Part shown: positions 39,640 through 53,209 of the stretch, piece after piece
Layout of the letters: each line of letters starts with the position of its first letter
Numbering within the stretch: position 1 is the stretch's first letter
Assembly: GCA_016946835.1 (NCBI GenBank)
Contig: JACVTC010000231.1
Location: 2,501-60,000, forward strand
Reading direction: 5' to 3'
Length of the DNA: 57,500 bases
Origin: Neocallimastix lanati (nom. inval.)
Lineage: Eukaryota > Neocallimastigomycota > Neocallimastigomycetes > Neocallimastigales > Neocallimastigaceae
Notes under the pieces: generated by a model
What the model saw: the letters and a program-made list of their open reading frames with translations, nothing else
Told to the model about the DNA's origin: nothing
The model's database searches: none
Position numbers and translations under genes: made by a program

Positions 39640-40114
39640 ATCAATATAAAATCATATATCTTAGGGGTTTATTTAAGTAAGTTTAAATAATATATATTTA
39701 TTATTATTATTATAATTATTATTAATTATTATTATTATATTTAATATTAATTTTGTTATTATTTTTATTTTATTTTATTATTTTATTCTAATTTTTCTTG
39801 ATAATAATAATGATGATATTAATAATTATAATAATAATAATAATTATAATAATAATAATAATAAAATAGCTGATTTAACATATATGGAAGATGGTAATCC
39901 AAACTTTATAGACAATAGAATTAACTTTACAAAACGAAGCCTTATTTCAACGTTAATTAGAGAAATACAACAATATCAAGTAATAAATTATTCAGTCAAA
40001 CCAATTAAAGAATTACAACAATTACTGGATTTCACATTATTCACCGAGGAAATGGAAAAGAAACTATATGAAAGAAGTCTTAATAGAGAACCACGTATTC
40101 AACAACAATCTTAA
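33836..40114 (+). CDS. RasGEF with five tandem ubiquitin/RA-like N-terminal modules
   Basis: About 990 residues from ATG 33836 over about 19 exons: 33836-33977, 34295-34546, 34740-34763, 35002-35252, 35505-35735, 35947-36195, 36456-36710, 36858-37044, 37183-37283, 37406-37580, 37666-37747, 37833-38070, 38217-38261, 38382-38477, 38596-38775, 38908-39024, 39132-39229, 39665-39676, 39870-40114. The N-terminus is Ser-rich and disordered. Exons 4-9 encode five successive units of ubiquitin-fold appearance; two carry talin-F0-like signatures (GLYNKHLGFWLDDNKLLSSY, GIYGLKRKGRWMEENKTLEQF). Then come the Ras exchanger motif (ATLNKLVEKLT, FVKTFLLTYPSFTT) and the CDC25 catalytic domain (EEIAQQLTLLDFNIFQKI, NILRLTSRFNS, PPCIPY, DLTYMEDGNPNF, INFTKRS, SLNREPR). 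It should load GTP onto a Ras/Rap GTPase. The 12-base exon before DLTY leaves the frame off by one base. Confidence 0.8.
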
Positions 40115-41046
40115 TAATAATTGAAAGTAGTAGTAAATAACAAATTTTTAGAGAGATTTAGTAAAAATTATTATCAATATTAAAAATAAATTTATAATTT
40201 AATTTAGACAATAAATAAAATATACTAATCAATATCAAAAAATTTTTTTTCTATATTAAATTAATTAATAAATAATAAATATTAATATATTTAAATAAAA
40301 AATAAAAAAGTATTATAAATATTTATTTATATTAATAATATTTATATTTTTAATATATTTTTAAAAAAAAAAGAAAAAAAATTTTATCTTTTTTTCTTAT
40401 AAATGAATTTTTATTTTTCTTTTATTTAAATTTTATAATTATCTAAACTATTACAATAAATATATTTAATTATATATTGTTATTATGTTTATTCAACAAT
40501 TATAAAAACTCTAAAATAATTTGTTATTTATTTTAAACATTAAAAAATAAAATAAATAAATAAAAAAAATGGATATATAATAATTCTATCTTTTTTATAT
40601 ATATATTATATATAATTTTTAATAAATATATATTAAAATAATTTGTTATTTATTTAAAAACATTTAAAAATAAAATAAAAAAATAAATAAAAAATAAGAT
40701 ACATAATTCTATCTTTTTTATATATATATAATTTTTTAATAAATATTGAAAGTTTTTTTTATATAAAAAATTTATATAAGTAAATGTATATGTATGTATT
40801 ATATTCATTATCAAATGATTTTATTATTAAATACTAAGTTTTTTTAAAAATAATAAAAAAAAAGAAATATATAAATAATAATAAAAAATAAAAAAAAATA
40901 ATCGAAATTCATCCGTAATGTAATAAAATCTTGATACTATTGGTCAAAATTTAATTTCTGTACGAAAATTATTTTTTATTAAAAAAAATTTTTTTATTTA
41001 TAAATCTTTACAATTTTTAATCCATAATACAATTATATATATAAAT
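40115..41046. other. AT-rich intergenic DNA
   Basis: Spacer between the RasGEF stop and the Tim14 start. It contains two related copies of an ATTTGTTATTTATTT..AACATT..AAAATAAAA stretch near 40519 and 40640. I see no gene. Confidence 0.55.
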
Positions 41047-41780
41047 ATGTCGTTAGCATCACCATTTTTAATTGCAACTGGACTTGGTATAAAAATTAAA
41101 ATACAATAAATATTTTTTTTTATAATTAAATAATAGTTCTCTCAATTTTTTTTTATATTTCATTTAATTTAAAATACTAATATAATGTATACATTTTATA
41201 AAAATAATGGAAAAAAAAATTGTTTAATGAATTAAATTAATGAAATTAATGAATAATACAAGATTTTATATATATATATATTTTTTATATGAACAATTAT
41301 AAAACAGAAATTAAAATTTATTAAATTAATAAATAATTGATATTTATTTATTTATTTATTTATTTAATATAAATAGTCGGTGCCGCTGTTGCTGGTAAGG
41401 TCGCTTTTACTGCTATTGGAAATTCTTCAGCAAAAACTGTTGGTGGTGGAATTAAAGCAAGTAAATTCTATAAAGGTGGCTTTGATGCTAAATTAACAAA
41501 ACGTGAAGCCGTAAGTATTTAATATATTATTATTATTATTATTATTATTTAAATAAAATTTCTTTTCATTGACATTTTAAAATTATATATATACATAAAA
41601 AATTTTTATAATTATCAATAGGCCTTAATTTTAGGTGTAAGAGAAAATATTAGTAAGGAAAAATTAAAAGATGCTCATAGAAAAATTATGTTATTAAATC
41701 ATCCAGATAGAGGAGGTTCTCCATACATTGCTACTAAAATTAATGAAGCTAAGGATTTACTTGAAAAAACCGCTCGCTAA
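41047..41780 (+). CDS. PAM18: Tim14/Pam18, J-protein of the organelle import motor
   Basis: Three exons (41047-41086, 41377-41510, 41622-41780) give 110 residues. Tim14 sits in the inner membrane and stimulates mtHsp70 to pull precursors through TIM23. The N-terminus has one hydrophobic segment (about residues 5-25), followed by a Lys/Gly linker with KFYKGGF. The J-domain has EALILGV in its first helix, [16 protein letters not shown] with the HPD triad, and a final helix ending [13 protein letters not shown]. This is the short DNAJC15/19 type. If the host is an anaerobic fungus the organelle would be a hydrogenosome. Confidence 0.95.
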
Positions 41781-42305
41781 ATTATTGTATAAATAATTTT
41801 ATACAATTTTTTTTTAATTGAATTATTTTTTAAAAAAAAAAAAGTTAAAAAAAAAAAAAAAAAAAAAAAAGAATTAGATAAAAGAGAAAAATTAAAGAAT
41901 TCTATAAAAGAGAAAATGAAATTAATCAATACTATAATATCTAATTAACATAAAAAAAAAGTACAAAATAAGATATATAACAATAATATATATATAAGTA
42001 AATAAATTAATTAGTAATATTAATTATCCTAAAATTTCTAATCATTTATGAATTAATTTATGAATAATTCTTATTTTTAACTAGTAATTCCATATACGAA
42101 TATTTTTTGATAGAACAAAAAATTAATTATTGAATAATCAATTTAATAGGAATAAATTCCATACATTATTTTCGTTCTTTTTTTTTTCTGAAAAATTTTT
42201 AATCATGGGAAGAAATATATAAAAGAAACAAAAAAAAAATAATAATAGAAATCAATTATATTTTTTATTATTAAGAAATGTACGATTATCTTTATTACAC
42301 ATATG

Positions 42306-42355
<50 letters not shown>

Positions 42356-42679
42356 CAATATTAATAAAATAAATAAATATGAACAATTTATATTACTTAA
42401 ATATTTTTTTTAACATAAATTAACTTTTTATTTTTTATTTTTTATATTTTATTAAAATTTTATGATTATTAAAAATATTATTTTTTATCTTTTATTTTTT
42501 CTTACTTAAGAGATTTTAAAAAATATTCATTATTTTTACTATTTAAAAAATATCTAATATAAATATATATTCCATTTTTACATAAATTTTATTTGTATAA
42601 ATGTTTGATCTTTTTGATTAGTATAAATATTTAATAGATATTTTGAAGATGTTTTCATTTTTTTTCTTATCATATTTGT
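41781..42679. other. AT-rich spacer between convergent Tim14 and IFT56 genes
   Basis: The genes on either side converge, so this holds their 3' flanks. It includes a poly-A run of about 47 bases at 42307-42354. I see no gene. Confidence 0.6.
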
Positions 42680-42924
42680 TTATACTAGTATATGATTTTC
42701 TTTAGCCCATTTTTTCATTACTCTTATAATATATTCTACTTGTGGATTAGAAGTATTTCTTAACATAGTAATAATATCACGTAATAAATCTTTTGGTTCC
42801 TGTCCTAATACAATTTTTTGGAAGACACCAATGCAAGCGCCTCTTTTACCTTCCCAATATTCAGGGTTTGGATCTAATCTTTCAAGAACATCGAAAGCTT
42901 TAGCAGAATAATAATAATATTGCA

Positions 42925-42964
<40 letters not shown>

Positions 42965-44060
42965 TTATTTTAAAATATAAAATCCGTTAGCATTTTAATA
43001 AAAAAAATAATTAATGATAAAAATAATTTATTATATATATAAGTATAATAAACAAATGAATATATTAATATATATAAATATATATGTAGTATTTCATACT
43101 TTATAGCAATCATTAGCAATAAGTTGTAGTAAACTGAATGATTCACTAGAAGTTTCCATTTTTAGATACAATTCCCATGCTTGGCGTGGTTTTTTATTCA
43201 TAATATCTATATATAATTTATAAATGAAATAGATGCAATTATAATAATTATATATTAGTAAGTAAAAATAAGTCTTTATTATTATTATAATTATTATTAT
43301 TAAGTATTGTTAATATTATTTTTATTATTAAGTATTATTATATTATATTATTATTATACTATTATAATATATATATATAAAGAAAAAACATACAGCATCT
43401 TGCTAAATGACTTAAATAGGTATATTCATTTTTCAACTTTTCACTTTGAATCATCAAAAATACTTCTTCGGCTTCTTCATATGCTCCTGTAGCTACTTTA
43501 GCCTGAGCATAATTATAATTAAAGGTATCATCATTATAAAAGTATCCCTATAAATTATAATTTATATATTAAATTAACAATATATTTAATTAATATATAT
43601 TAATATATAAACAATTATCCATAAATTTTTTTTTGTTTATAAATTATATTTACTTTAATGGAATTTAAGTAAATTAACACATCATCAAATTGTTTAAGTA
43701 AAAAGAAACATGATACCATACATTGTCTTCCAGGTATAGTATCACATTCACTAGCTGAACCACCAACTAGTTGGAAATATTGTTGAGCTATTTTAAGATG
43801 TTCTCTTGATTCCTGTTCTTGACCTAATACTGAATTTACAATTCCTTTTAAAATATACTCTTGTGGAGTACTTGGTTCAAAGTTCTTCATTAAATTAAAT
43901 GCTGAATAAATATCATCATTCTTTAAATAATATATAATTAAATTCAGTCTAGCTTCTGGAACAACATCTAATAATGGTGGGAATACTTGCAAAGCACCTT
44001 CACCATTACGGAATACAGCCTTTTATTGTTGGAAAATTATATATAAAGAGCATATGTTAT

Positions 44061-44153
<93 letters not shown>

Positions 44154-45199
44154 TCATTATTTTAATAATTAACTATGATAATTTATATTTAATTCATTTA
44201 TTAAATGCACATATTATTTTTAGATAATTTACAGTATTATGTTTTATTAAATCTTCTGCAAATTTAAATTGTGAACTTGTTTTTTCTGTTAAAACTTTCA
44301 TTTCTGCTTCAGCTGCTTTTCCATTATATAATTTAAAATGATTACATGCTTTTAAATTTAATGCAGTAACACTGTCTGGATAATGTTGCAAATATATTGA
44401 AATAACTTCTTGAGATACATCATAATAATCTAATTTATAATAGCATAAAGCAACATATACATTTATAGCATAATAATCTCTATAATAAATCAATTAAAAA
44501 TCACAATTGTGATAATTACATTATAATAATATTACTATAAATACATATATTTTTTAATTTTATAATAAGATTTTATTATTTTACCTATTTTCTAATAAAA
44601 TTCTTTTATATATATCAATTGCTTCTTGGTAATGGCTTCTTAAATAATGAATAGATGCAAGACATAACTATATGTAATATTTAAAATTAATATTATTTTG
44701 ATTAAATAAAAATATTCACCTTTTTTTTGTAAATTTAATATTAATTATTTTTCATTATATATATTTATACTTGATCTTCAATAACATCTTGTAAATTGTG
44801 ATGATAACTCATTAATCTTTTTTCATCGTTAAATTTATGAGATAAATGAAATAATAAACGATTTTGTAATTTACATGTTGGTCCTGTATATTATTTATTT
44901 TTGTTTTTATTTTTATTTTAAATTATTACATATAAAAAATTAACAATTGTTATTCAGTAATTTTTATTAGAAAAATCCTTAAATTTACCTTTTTGAGCTG
45001 CTTTATCTGCTTCTTCGTATAAACCTAAGAAGAAGTAACAACATCCAAGATATAAATATATTAATGGATCACAATTTGGATTTTTTGTCATATTTAAATA
45101 AATCTAATACAATCCATTCATATAAATAAATTTTTGAAAAATAATAAGTACTTTTTTATATTTTATTTTTTAATTTTTTAATTTTTTTTTTCTTTTTTT

Positions 45200-45241
<42 letters not shown>

Positions 45242-45892
45242 TATTTAACTAAATTGTAATATTTATTTATTTAATAATAGAATAAATATTTCAACTAATT
45301 AATTCTCATAAAATGATAAAAAAAAAAAAAAAAAAAAAGAATTATTTATTAATTATACTAATAATATTATTCATTTTATTACCTCCATTGCTTTTTTATA
45401 ATCTCCTAAATGGAAAGCGGAATATCCAATCCATAAATCTATTGTATTTTCATTAATTAAATCATTATCAGAGAAATTGGAAAAATTATTGATTAAATTA
45501 TTATTTCCTGGGCCATTATCGCTACTATTGAGATTAGCTTTAATAAACTAAATTGGTAAAAACAAAATTTTAATATATATATATATATGGAAATAGTTTA
45601 AATAAAAAGAATATTATATAATATATATATATATTTTTTTCTTTCCAATTTTAATCATACTTCTAATAAAGTTAAAGCACCAACATAATCACGTTGTTCA
45701 ATAAATGTTTCTAATTTTGGTATTTTACTATTCTTTTTATCATTTATTGTAACATTCGACTGTCCAACAGCCGGTTTAACTCTTGATAGCATCTAATATA
45801 TAATATTCATTTTTAAAAAAAAGGTGAATATATTATAATTCTTTAAAATTATTTTTAAATATTATTTAATTATTGCTTATTTTTTATACCAT
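42680..45892 (-). CDS. IFT56: Intraflagellar transport protein IFT56 (TTC26/DYF-13)
   Basis: Eleven exons join in phase to 576 residues: 45892-45890, 45792-45661, 45547-45383, 45103-44989, 44883-44771, 44667-44585, 44479-44233, 44019-43654, 43547-43394, 43206-43100, 42925-42680. It is a TPR protein of IFT complex B needed to deliver axonemal cargo. Family landmarks are very well conserved: [11 protein letters not shown] at the N-terminus, [103 protein letters not shown] and the C-terminal [11 protein letters not shown]. Its presence means the organism builds motile flagella. Only the ATG is coding in exon 1. Confidence 0.96.
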
Positions 45893-46450
45893 TTTGGCAG
45901 GTTTTCTTATATAATAAAAATAATAAAAATAATAAGGACTTAATAGTGAATAACTATACTATATATATGTATAAATTAATTTAAATATAAATTTCTTTTT
46001 TTTTAATACAACACAAAATTACTGTTTTGAAAATAAAATTTTTTTAAAAAAAAATTAAATTAAATTTTTGTTTGATTTATATTATAAGCCAGATTACAAA
46101 AAAAATTTTTTTTTTTTTTAAAATTTTATTATTTACTAAAATGAACAAAATATATAAATAATAATTTAATTAAATTTTTATAATAAATTTTAAAACTTTA
46201 AAAATTTTCTTTTTTTACTTTGGTTTATTTTATTACAGTAATAAATATTTTTATAATTTTTAATTTTTTTTTTTATAATTTATTTTTTTGCTTTATTTTG
46301 TTTTATTTTATATCTTATGTTTTTCTTATTAATAATTAATATCTTATTTTTAGTTTTCAATTATTAACTATATTATTTTTATCTATCTATTTATTTATTT
46401 TTTAATAGTACAAATATATTTGATTAGAGTAACTATTAAAACATCTAGAT

Positions 46451-46498
<48 letters not shown>

Positions 46499-46950
46499 TT
46501 TTATAATAATAATAAACAAATAAATATTATACATATGAACAAAATAGCTTTAAAGTACAAAGTGAACATAATAAACTAATTTAATTTAATTAATATTATA
46601 ATATTATATGGTATAACAAAGAATCAAAAATTTAATATTAAAAAGATAATAAATATTTATTAATTCATTATTATATTTCATTTAACAAATTAATAAAATA
46701 AAAAATGAAAAAATATTAAAAGAAAAAAATAATTCAGCTTTTTCGTTTTAATTTTTTTCATATATATATATATTTATCTTTTATACATTTTATATTTAAA
46801 TATACATATATATTTTTATTGTATTGTAATTTACATTTAATGATAGTATATCCTCTTTTTTTTTTTATTTTTTATTTATTTATTTATTTTATTTTATTCT
46901 ATATTTAATTATCTACTTTTCTTTCTCAAATTACATATACATCATTAAAT
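45893..46950. other. AT-rich intergenic DNA
   Basis: Upstream region of IFT56 and 3' flank of the CCDC124-like gene, with a poly-T run of about 48 bases at 46449-46496. No gene is visible. Confidence 0.6.
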
Positions 46951-47440
46951 TCAATCTTTTATACGTAATCTATCTAAAACTTGGTTATTAATGTCAGCCA
47001 TAGCTTGGCTTTCTTCATCTTGAGTAGCATTGTAAGCAATATGTTGCTGATTCATTGGATTTTCTGGTGATTTCTTCCATTTCTTTTGAAGCATTTGCTT
47101 TAATTGAGTTCTTCTTAAATGTGGATTTTCAGCCTTTAAGATTGGCATTGTTTTTTCCTCAAAAATAGCATATGCAGACTTAACACGTCTTTCTGGATGT
47201 CTATCGATTTTATTGTTGTTGTTATTAGAACCACCTTCTTCAGGTTCATTAATAGCTGACATTAAATCTAAAGCATTATCAATACCTGAAGCACCAAATT
47301 CTTCAGTTTTTGGTTTATTAAATGATGTTAAATTAGTATTATTATTTGAACTGTAATAATTTGCTTTTCTTTGGAATTTTCTAGCATCTTCTTTAATATT
47401 TCCTCTAATTTTTGATTTAGCTAATTCTTCTTCTTCTTGT

Positions 47441-47471
<31 letters not shown>

Positions 47472-47846
47472 GTTTGTTTTGTTTTGTTTTTGTTTTTTTG
47501 TTTTGTTTGTTTTGTTTGTTTTGTTTGTTTTGTTTTGAAAAATTAATATAAAGAAATTATTATAAAAAAAAATAAGATAATTTTAATTTTAATTTTTTTA
47601 AACTATTCAGTCATGGTTAAATATTTAAAAATAAATAAATAACTTACTAAGAGTTCTGCATTTTGTTGTTTCTTTAATAATTGTTCTTGCTATAAAATTT
47701 TAAATGTATATATATTAATTTAACAAATTAGAATTTAAATTTATTATTTTCATTAACAAAAACTAATTGTTATTATGTTGTTATTATTATTTATTTATTT
47801 ATTTATTATTCATCTAATTAGAGTATAATATGAAAGTAATATATAC

Positions 47847-47877
<31 letters not shown>

Positions 47878-48406
47878 AAATCATAAATTTATTTAGATTT
47901 CGAATTATGGATTTCAAATTTCTATACTCAATTATTTTATTCACATAAAATTATTATTTCTTTTGTATTTACTCTCTTCTTTTCGGCTAACAATTTTTTC
48001 GTTTGATCTTTAGCTCCTTTAGACCACTCAAGAGCTACCATTGTTAAAAATATTTTATATTTTTATTTATTAGCAAAAACAATATAGAAATCTAATTTTA
48101 GTGAATTTTTTTTTTTTTTTTTTAAAAAAAAAAGAGAAAATAATTTTCAGATAGTATTAATAATAATAATAATAACCTTCTTCTTTTTCTCTTTGCTCGG
48201 CAGCAAGTCTATCTTTTTCTGCCTTAGCCTTAGCTTTTCTTTCATTAGCAGCGACAACTTTTATTTTATTATTTTCATTGATAAAATAAATTAATTTATA
48301 AATTAATTAATATATTAATATAAATAAATGAATAAAATAAAATAGGTATTTAAAGAGTCAGAATTATATAAACATTTTTTATCAAAAATATTTTAATATA
48401 ATAAAA

Positions 48407-48443
<37 letters not shown>

Positions 48444-48647
48444 CTTATTATTTTATTTATATAAAATAAAACATTTCAATTTCAATTATTAGGCTTTTAT
48501 TTTATTACGAAATAAAATAATAATAATTTATAAAGCACAATATCTGTAAATTTTACATTAAAATACATTTATCATATAATTTATAGTTAAATATAAGTTC
48601 TTCAATCCAATACCTTTAGAATTAACTGTCTTAAATTTCTTTGCCAT
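46951..48647 (-). CDS. CCDC124/Lso2-like ribosome-associated coiled-coil protein
   Basis: Five exons (48647-48614, 48257-48177, 48034-47973, 47689-47648, 47442-46951) give 236 residues. The N-terminus MAKKFKTVNSK and the long Lys/Glu/Ala-rich helix (ANERKAKAKAEKDRLAAEQR) match CCDC124. The conserved C-terminal domain reads DRHPERRVKSAYAIFEEKTM, then PHLRRTQLKQMLQKKWKKSPENPMNQ. Human CCDC124 and yeast Lso2 bind idle 80S ribosomes and help translation restart; that role is inferred from the family. An Asn-rich insert precedes the C-terminal domain. The intron before the last exon is almost only T and G. Confidence 0.92.
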
Positions 48648-49210
48648 TATTTATGTATTTATGTATTGAACAAATTTTTTTTTTAAAGAAAATAAGAAAA
48701 AAATATGTATTATTTTATTTTATAATTAAATTTGTTATATGATTGGTACAATTCAAATCAAAATTTGTATAAAGAGGAATATAATTCAAATTACCTTACC
48801 ATCCTCAAATCAGGAATACAATCATAAAACCCTAAATAATTTTGCTGTGAAATTTATTAAAACTGTTATATAAAACTTTTATTACAAAAATATTTTATAA
48901 TTTATTTTAAAAATATTTTTATTTTTATTTTATTCATCCTTTTTTTTTTTTTTTTTTTTTTTATATTTATTTATTTATTTTACAAATATTTTATATTTTA
49001 TTTAATATTTTACTGTAATTATTATATGAAATATTTAATAATTTCATTACTAATAGCAATACAATAAAATAAGTATATTAAATATAACCTAATAAAACTA
49101 TTTTTCATTAATTTTTATTTTTTTTTCTATTTTTTTTTTTTTTTTTTTTTAAATTTTTTTTTTTTTTTTTTAAATTTTTTTTTTTTTTTTTAATATTATA
49201 AAATTTTAAT
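48648..49210. other. AT-rich intergenic DNA with poly-T blocks
   Basis: Upstream of the CCDC124-like gene and downstream of the F-BAR gene. It has three back-to-back T-rich blocks of about 20 bases at 49129-49190. No gene is visible. Confidence 0.6.
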
Positions 49211-49735
49211 TTATGAATCTGGATCAAATATAGCATAGCAGTTTGATAGTATCACTTCAACAACTTTACATTGATATTTCATATCAATATATTGTTCATT
49301 TTCAGGACCATCTGATTTTGATGTATTACAACCTCCAAACAATGTTGGTCCCCATATAATAGATAAATTAGATATTCCCATTTTATTAACTTTTTGATTT
49401 GCTTGTATTCTATCATTTTATTTTATTTTATTGAATTAAAAAAAAAAAAAAAAAAAAAATATACAGAAAGAAAAGATTATCAAAAAAAAATTTTTTTCAT
49501 TAAGTGATTCTAAATATTTATTAATAATATTTTAATAATACATTGGAAATTACCTATCTAAATGAGCAATCAAGTATCTTAATGTTAAATAGTTTGGATC
49601 TGGTAATCTATTTACCAATTCATGTATTTCTACAAGTCTTCTTCTTTCATCTTCTATTTCTTTTTTTTTTTATTTATATGTTTATATAAAAAAATAATTT
49701 AATATATTAAATTTTTTTAATTTATAATTAAAATA

Positions 49736-49781
<46 letters not shown>

Positions 49782-52670
49782 TTGATGCTTCGATAAATTC
49801 AGAATATAATTCTTGAGTAAATAATGAATCTGGAAGTTCTCTAAAGTATAACTTTAGAACACCGGTTACATTAATAAGTGTATCTTGAACATTTTCATCT
49901 GTAAGGGTTACTTGACTTGCATCCCTATCAAATAATGTTCTTAACTTCTGAACAGAAGAATTTGATCCAGATAATCTATAAATACCAACGTAATTTATTC
50001 CTAAAAATTTTTTTTTTAATTTTTTTCATTATATTTTTTATTTAAATTAATTATACGATTCATTTATATATTTATACATTATATTTAATTTTCATCTATA
50101 TATAGATCATAAATTTACCATATCTTTCAATATAATTTGCACATTTGGTTAAAATTTCTGGAATTTCTAGATTATCTCTATTAAGTTGTTCTGCTAACTT
50201 AATACCAAATATAGATTTTGGATGTATAATAGCATAAGTTTCTGGTTGCTAATTTAATATAGAAAGAAAAAAATCGAATATCATTATTAAAGTAATTTTT
50301 AAATTATATTCGTTACTACAACTGTAAATATTAATATTACCATTTTGTATTCATTAAATGGAATATCATTCTTTTCAAACTTTGTTCCCTTATACAATGG
50401 CTTTCTTATATAATCAATAAAATCGTTAGAATTATCGATTTTCTGAACGATTTTCCTCAAGCCTTGTGCTTTTATGCATAAAAAATATTAATAATAATAA
50501 TATAAACAAAATAAATTATATATATATATATATATTATTTAAAATTTATTATTTTAATAATAATATTATATCAACATCATAATTTATAATAATAATTGTA
50601 ATCAAATTTTTATAGTTATTATTAAATATGATACCTTCATTTAATGGACTAATAGTAGTAGCATCGGACATTAAAGCATTCTCATAAGCTAAAGAATATT
50701 TTCCAAGATTATATTGTAAGGTATTATCACATTCATCATTTGTTTCTTTTAAAGACTTTATATTTATTTTAAATGACAATATCACAATTGAAATTCGTTA
50801 TTATCATTGAATTAAAATCACTTATATTAGTAATCTTATATTAAAAAATTAATATATATGTTATAAATTATTAATATTTACTCTTAAAATTTTGGGTAAA
50901 TTCTTTCTAAAGAATTCTCTTCTAGTAGTATTAGTACTAATTAATTGTTGTTTAAAAGCTTCATTTGCTTGAGCAGCCTTATTTCTGGCATCATCTTCGA
51001 CCTTTTGTAACTAATATTTTATATATTAATTATATAATATAATATAAGGAAATATTAGTATTTTTTTTTTTTTTTTTTTTTGTTATTTACTTTGCTTATA
51101 TATTTAATGTATTTAATTGTAATATATATAATTATATTATGAATACTACTTTTGTTGGATTAGTATTATTTTTACTAAATAATGAAACTTTTTTCTTTGT
51201 AATAGTATTATATCCAGACATTTGTTGCATATTTTGATTACCATAATGCTCAACAAAATGCTTTTCTTTTTCTAAAATAGCTTCTTCCCATGCTTCACTT
51301 GAAGTTTCATATTTAACTTTAGCCTTAATAAAGTTTTATTGTAATTAATTATTAATATTTATTATTTATATGTATTTTATATATATATATAAAGTTAAAA
51401 CAATTTATCTAGTATTTTTTATCTATGTTTATAAGTAATATTTACTTTTTCTAATAGTGTTTCAGAATCGGTAACAGCTTTTTGATGCTTTAATCCAGCT
51501 TCTTTTAACTTTTATTTGTCAATACAAAATAAAATGATTATTTTTTTTTTTTAAAGAAAAAATAATATTAATAATAAAAAAAAATACAAATAAAAGAAAA
51601 ATGATACAATATTATATAATCTTAATTCAAAATTTACTTGTTTTCTACTTCTTTCAGTATTTTTTAATAAAGTGAATAAATTATCTGTAACATTTCCAAT
51701 AGCTTCAGCAAATTTAATTCGATTATTTCCAATTTTTTCATGTAATTCTATAAATTGATTCCAGCTTTCATTGTATGTTCTAAAAATTTTTAAAATTCAT
51801 TAGATATAAATTTTTTAATAAATTTAATATATATATATATAAATGTAGGAATTGAATTATAAAAACTTATAAATTACCCTTGCTTTGTTTCAATTTTCTC
51901 TTTTCCATTATTTTCCATTGCTCCTTGACATAATTTTAGCATTGCTTTTCCATATTCTTCTTCAATAATAGCTCTTTTCTTTAAGAATGCAATTGCATCC
52001 TTATTTATTAAATTTAATAAAATAAAATAAAATAAAATAAAATAAAAAGTTTTAAGTTATTAAATATATTTATTTATTAGGTGTAATTTTTTTAAATACT
52101 ATAATAAAGTATTTCAAATATAAATATAAATATATATACTTTGCATGAGTTCGAATTTTGTTTAACTCTATCAAGAATAATTTGAAAGCCATTTTCAATT
52201 TCACATAAAGCTTGAATAATCCATTCATTTTCTGCTGAATTTATTGTATTCTTTTCAGCAAAAGAATTTTCATTATTTAAAACGTTGAGGTCTATAGTAT
52301 TCGATGAATGAGTATTGTCCTCTAACTTATTATTTGTATTATATAAACTTTCTGATAGAGAATTCGATTTACTAGATTGATTTAATGTTGTAGATGAAGA
52401 ATCCGGTTGATTTAAACTTTGTTTAATTTGTTGTAAATTAATACTTCCTATACTTGTACTCGTTGGAGCTCTTGATGATCTAGTTCTACGATGAGTTGGC
52501 TTTGAATCATCATTTGGAATATTAAAAATTTCTGGACCACTAACACTTTTTGTTTTTTTATGTTTCGATTTCTTTGAACTCATTCCTGATATTGTACCCG
52601 TTCCTTTAGTTGTTATTAATGCTATTTGAGCATTATTTAAAGGAAGTGAAAGCATATCTTGTGTATCCAT
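49211..52670 (-). CDS. F-BAR and RhoGAP domain protein
   Basis: About 690 residues from ATG 52670 in about 12 exons. Approximate spans: 52670-52140, 51999-51875, 51782-51640, 51513-51451, 51323-51148, 51012-50881, 50760-50637, 50470-50340, 50250-50120, 50003-49781, 49662-49550, 49413-49211. A Ser/Lys-rich disordered leader of about 150 residues (KKSKHKKTKS) comes first. The F-BAR domain follows, with GFQIILDRV and AIAFLKKRAIIEEEYGKAML and long charged helices. The RhoGAP domain is C-terminal: SIFGIKLAEQL, YVGIYRLSGSNSSVQKLRTL with the arginine finger, GVLKLYFRELPDSLF, LPDPNYLTLRYLIAHL and NLSIIWGPTLFG. It should bend or sense plasma membrane and switch off a Rho/Cdc42 GTPase, like yeast Rgd1/Rgd2 and fission yeast Rga7. 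Confidence 0.9.
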
Positions 52671-53156
52671 TTTTTTTTAAAAAAATATAATAATGTATTA
52701 ATTTTTTTTTCTTTTTTTAAAGATTAAGTTAAGACAAAAACAATAATAATATAATTTAATGAATATAATTCATAATTCAATAAATATAGAAAATAGTAAC
52801 TGAATCTTATCTAATTCAATAATAAAGTTGATAAATATAATTTATGGATTTGTTCATTTACTTTATAGAATAAATTTTTAATATTATTTTTTTTTTTATG
52901 CTTTATGATTAATTCTTCATTTTGTTTTTACAAAATGTAATATTAAAGCAACATTTTATTAATATTTAATACTTATTTTCCGAATTTTTATAGAAAAAGT
53001 TGTATATATAATTAAATGATTTATTTTATAAAAATTAATAAATGTATGATATTAATATCATAATAATAATAATAATAATTACTAGTATTATTTATTACTA
53101 TTAATAAAAAGAAAATTCTTTTCCAATAAATATTTAAATTTTTTTATTTTATTTAT

Positions 53157-53209
<53 letters not shown>

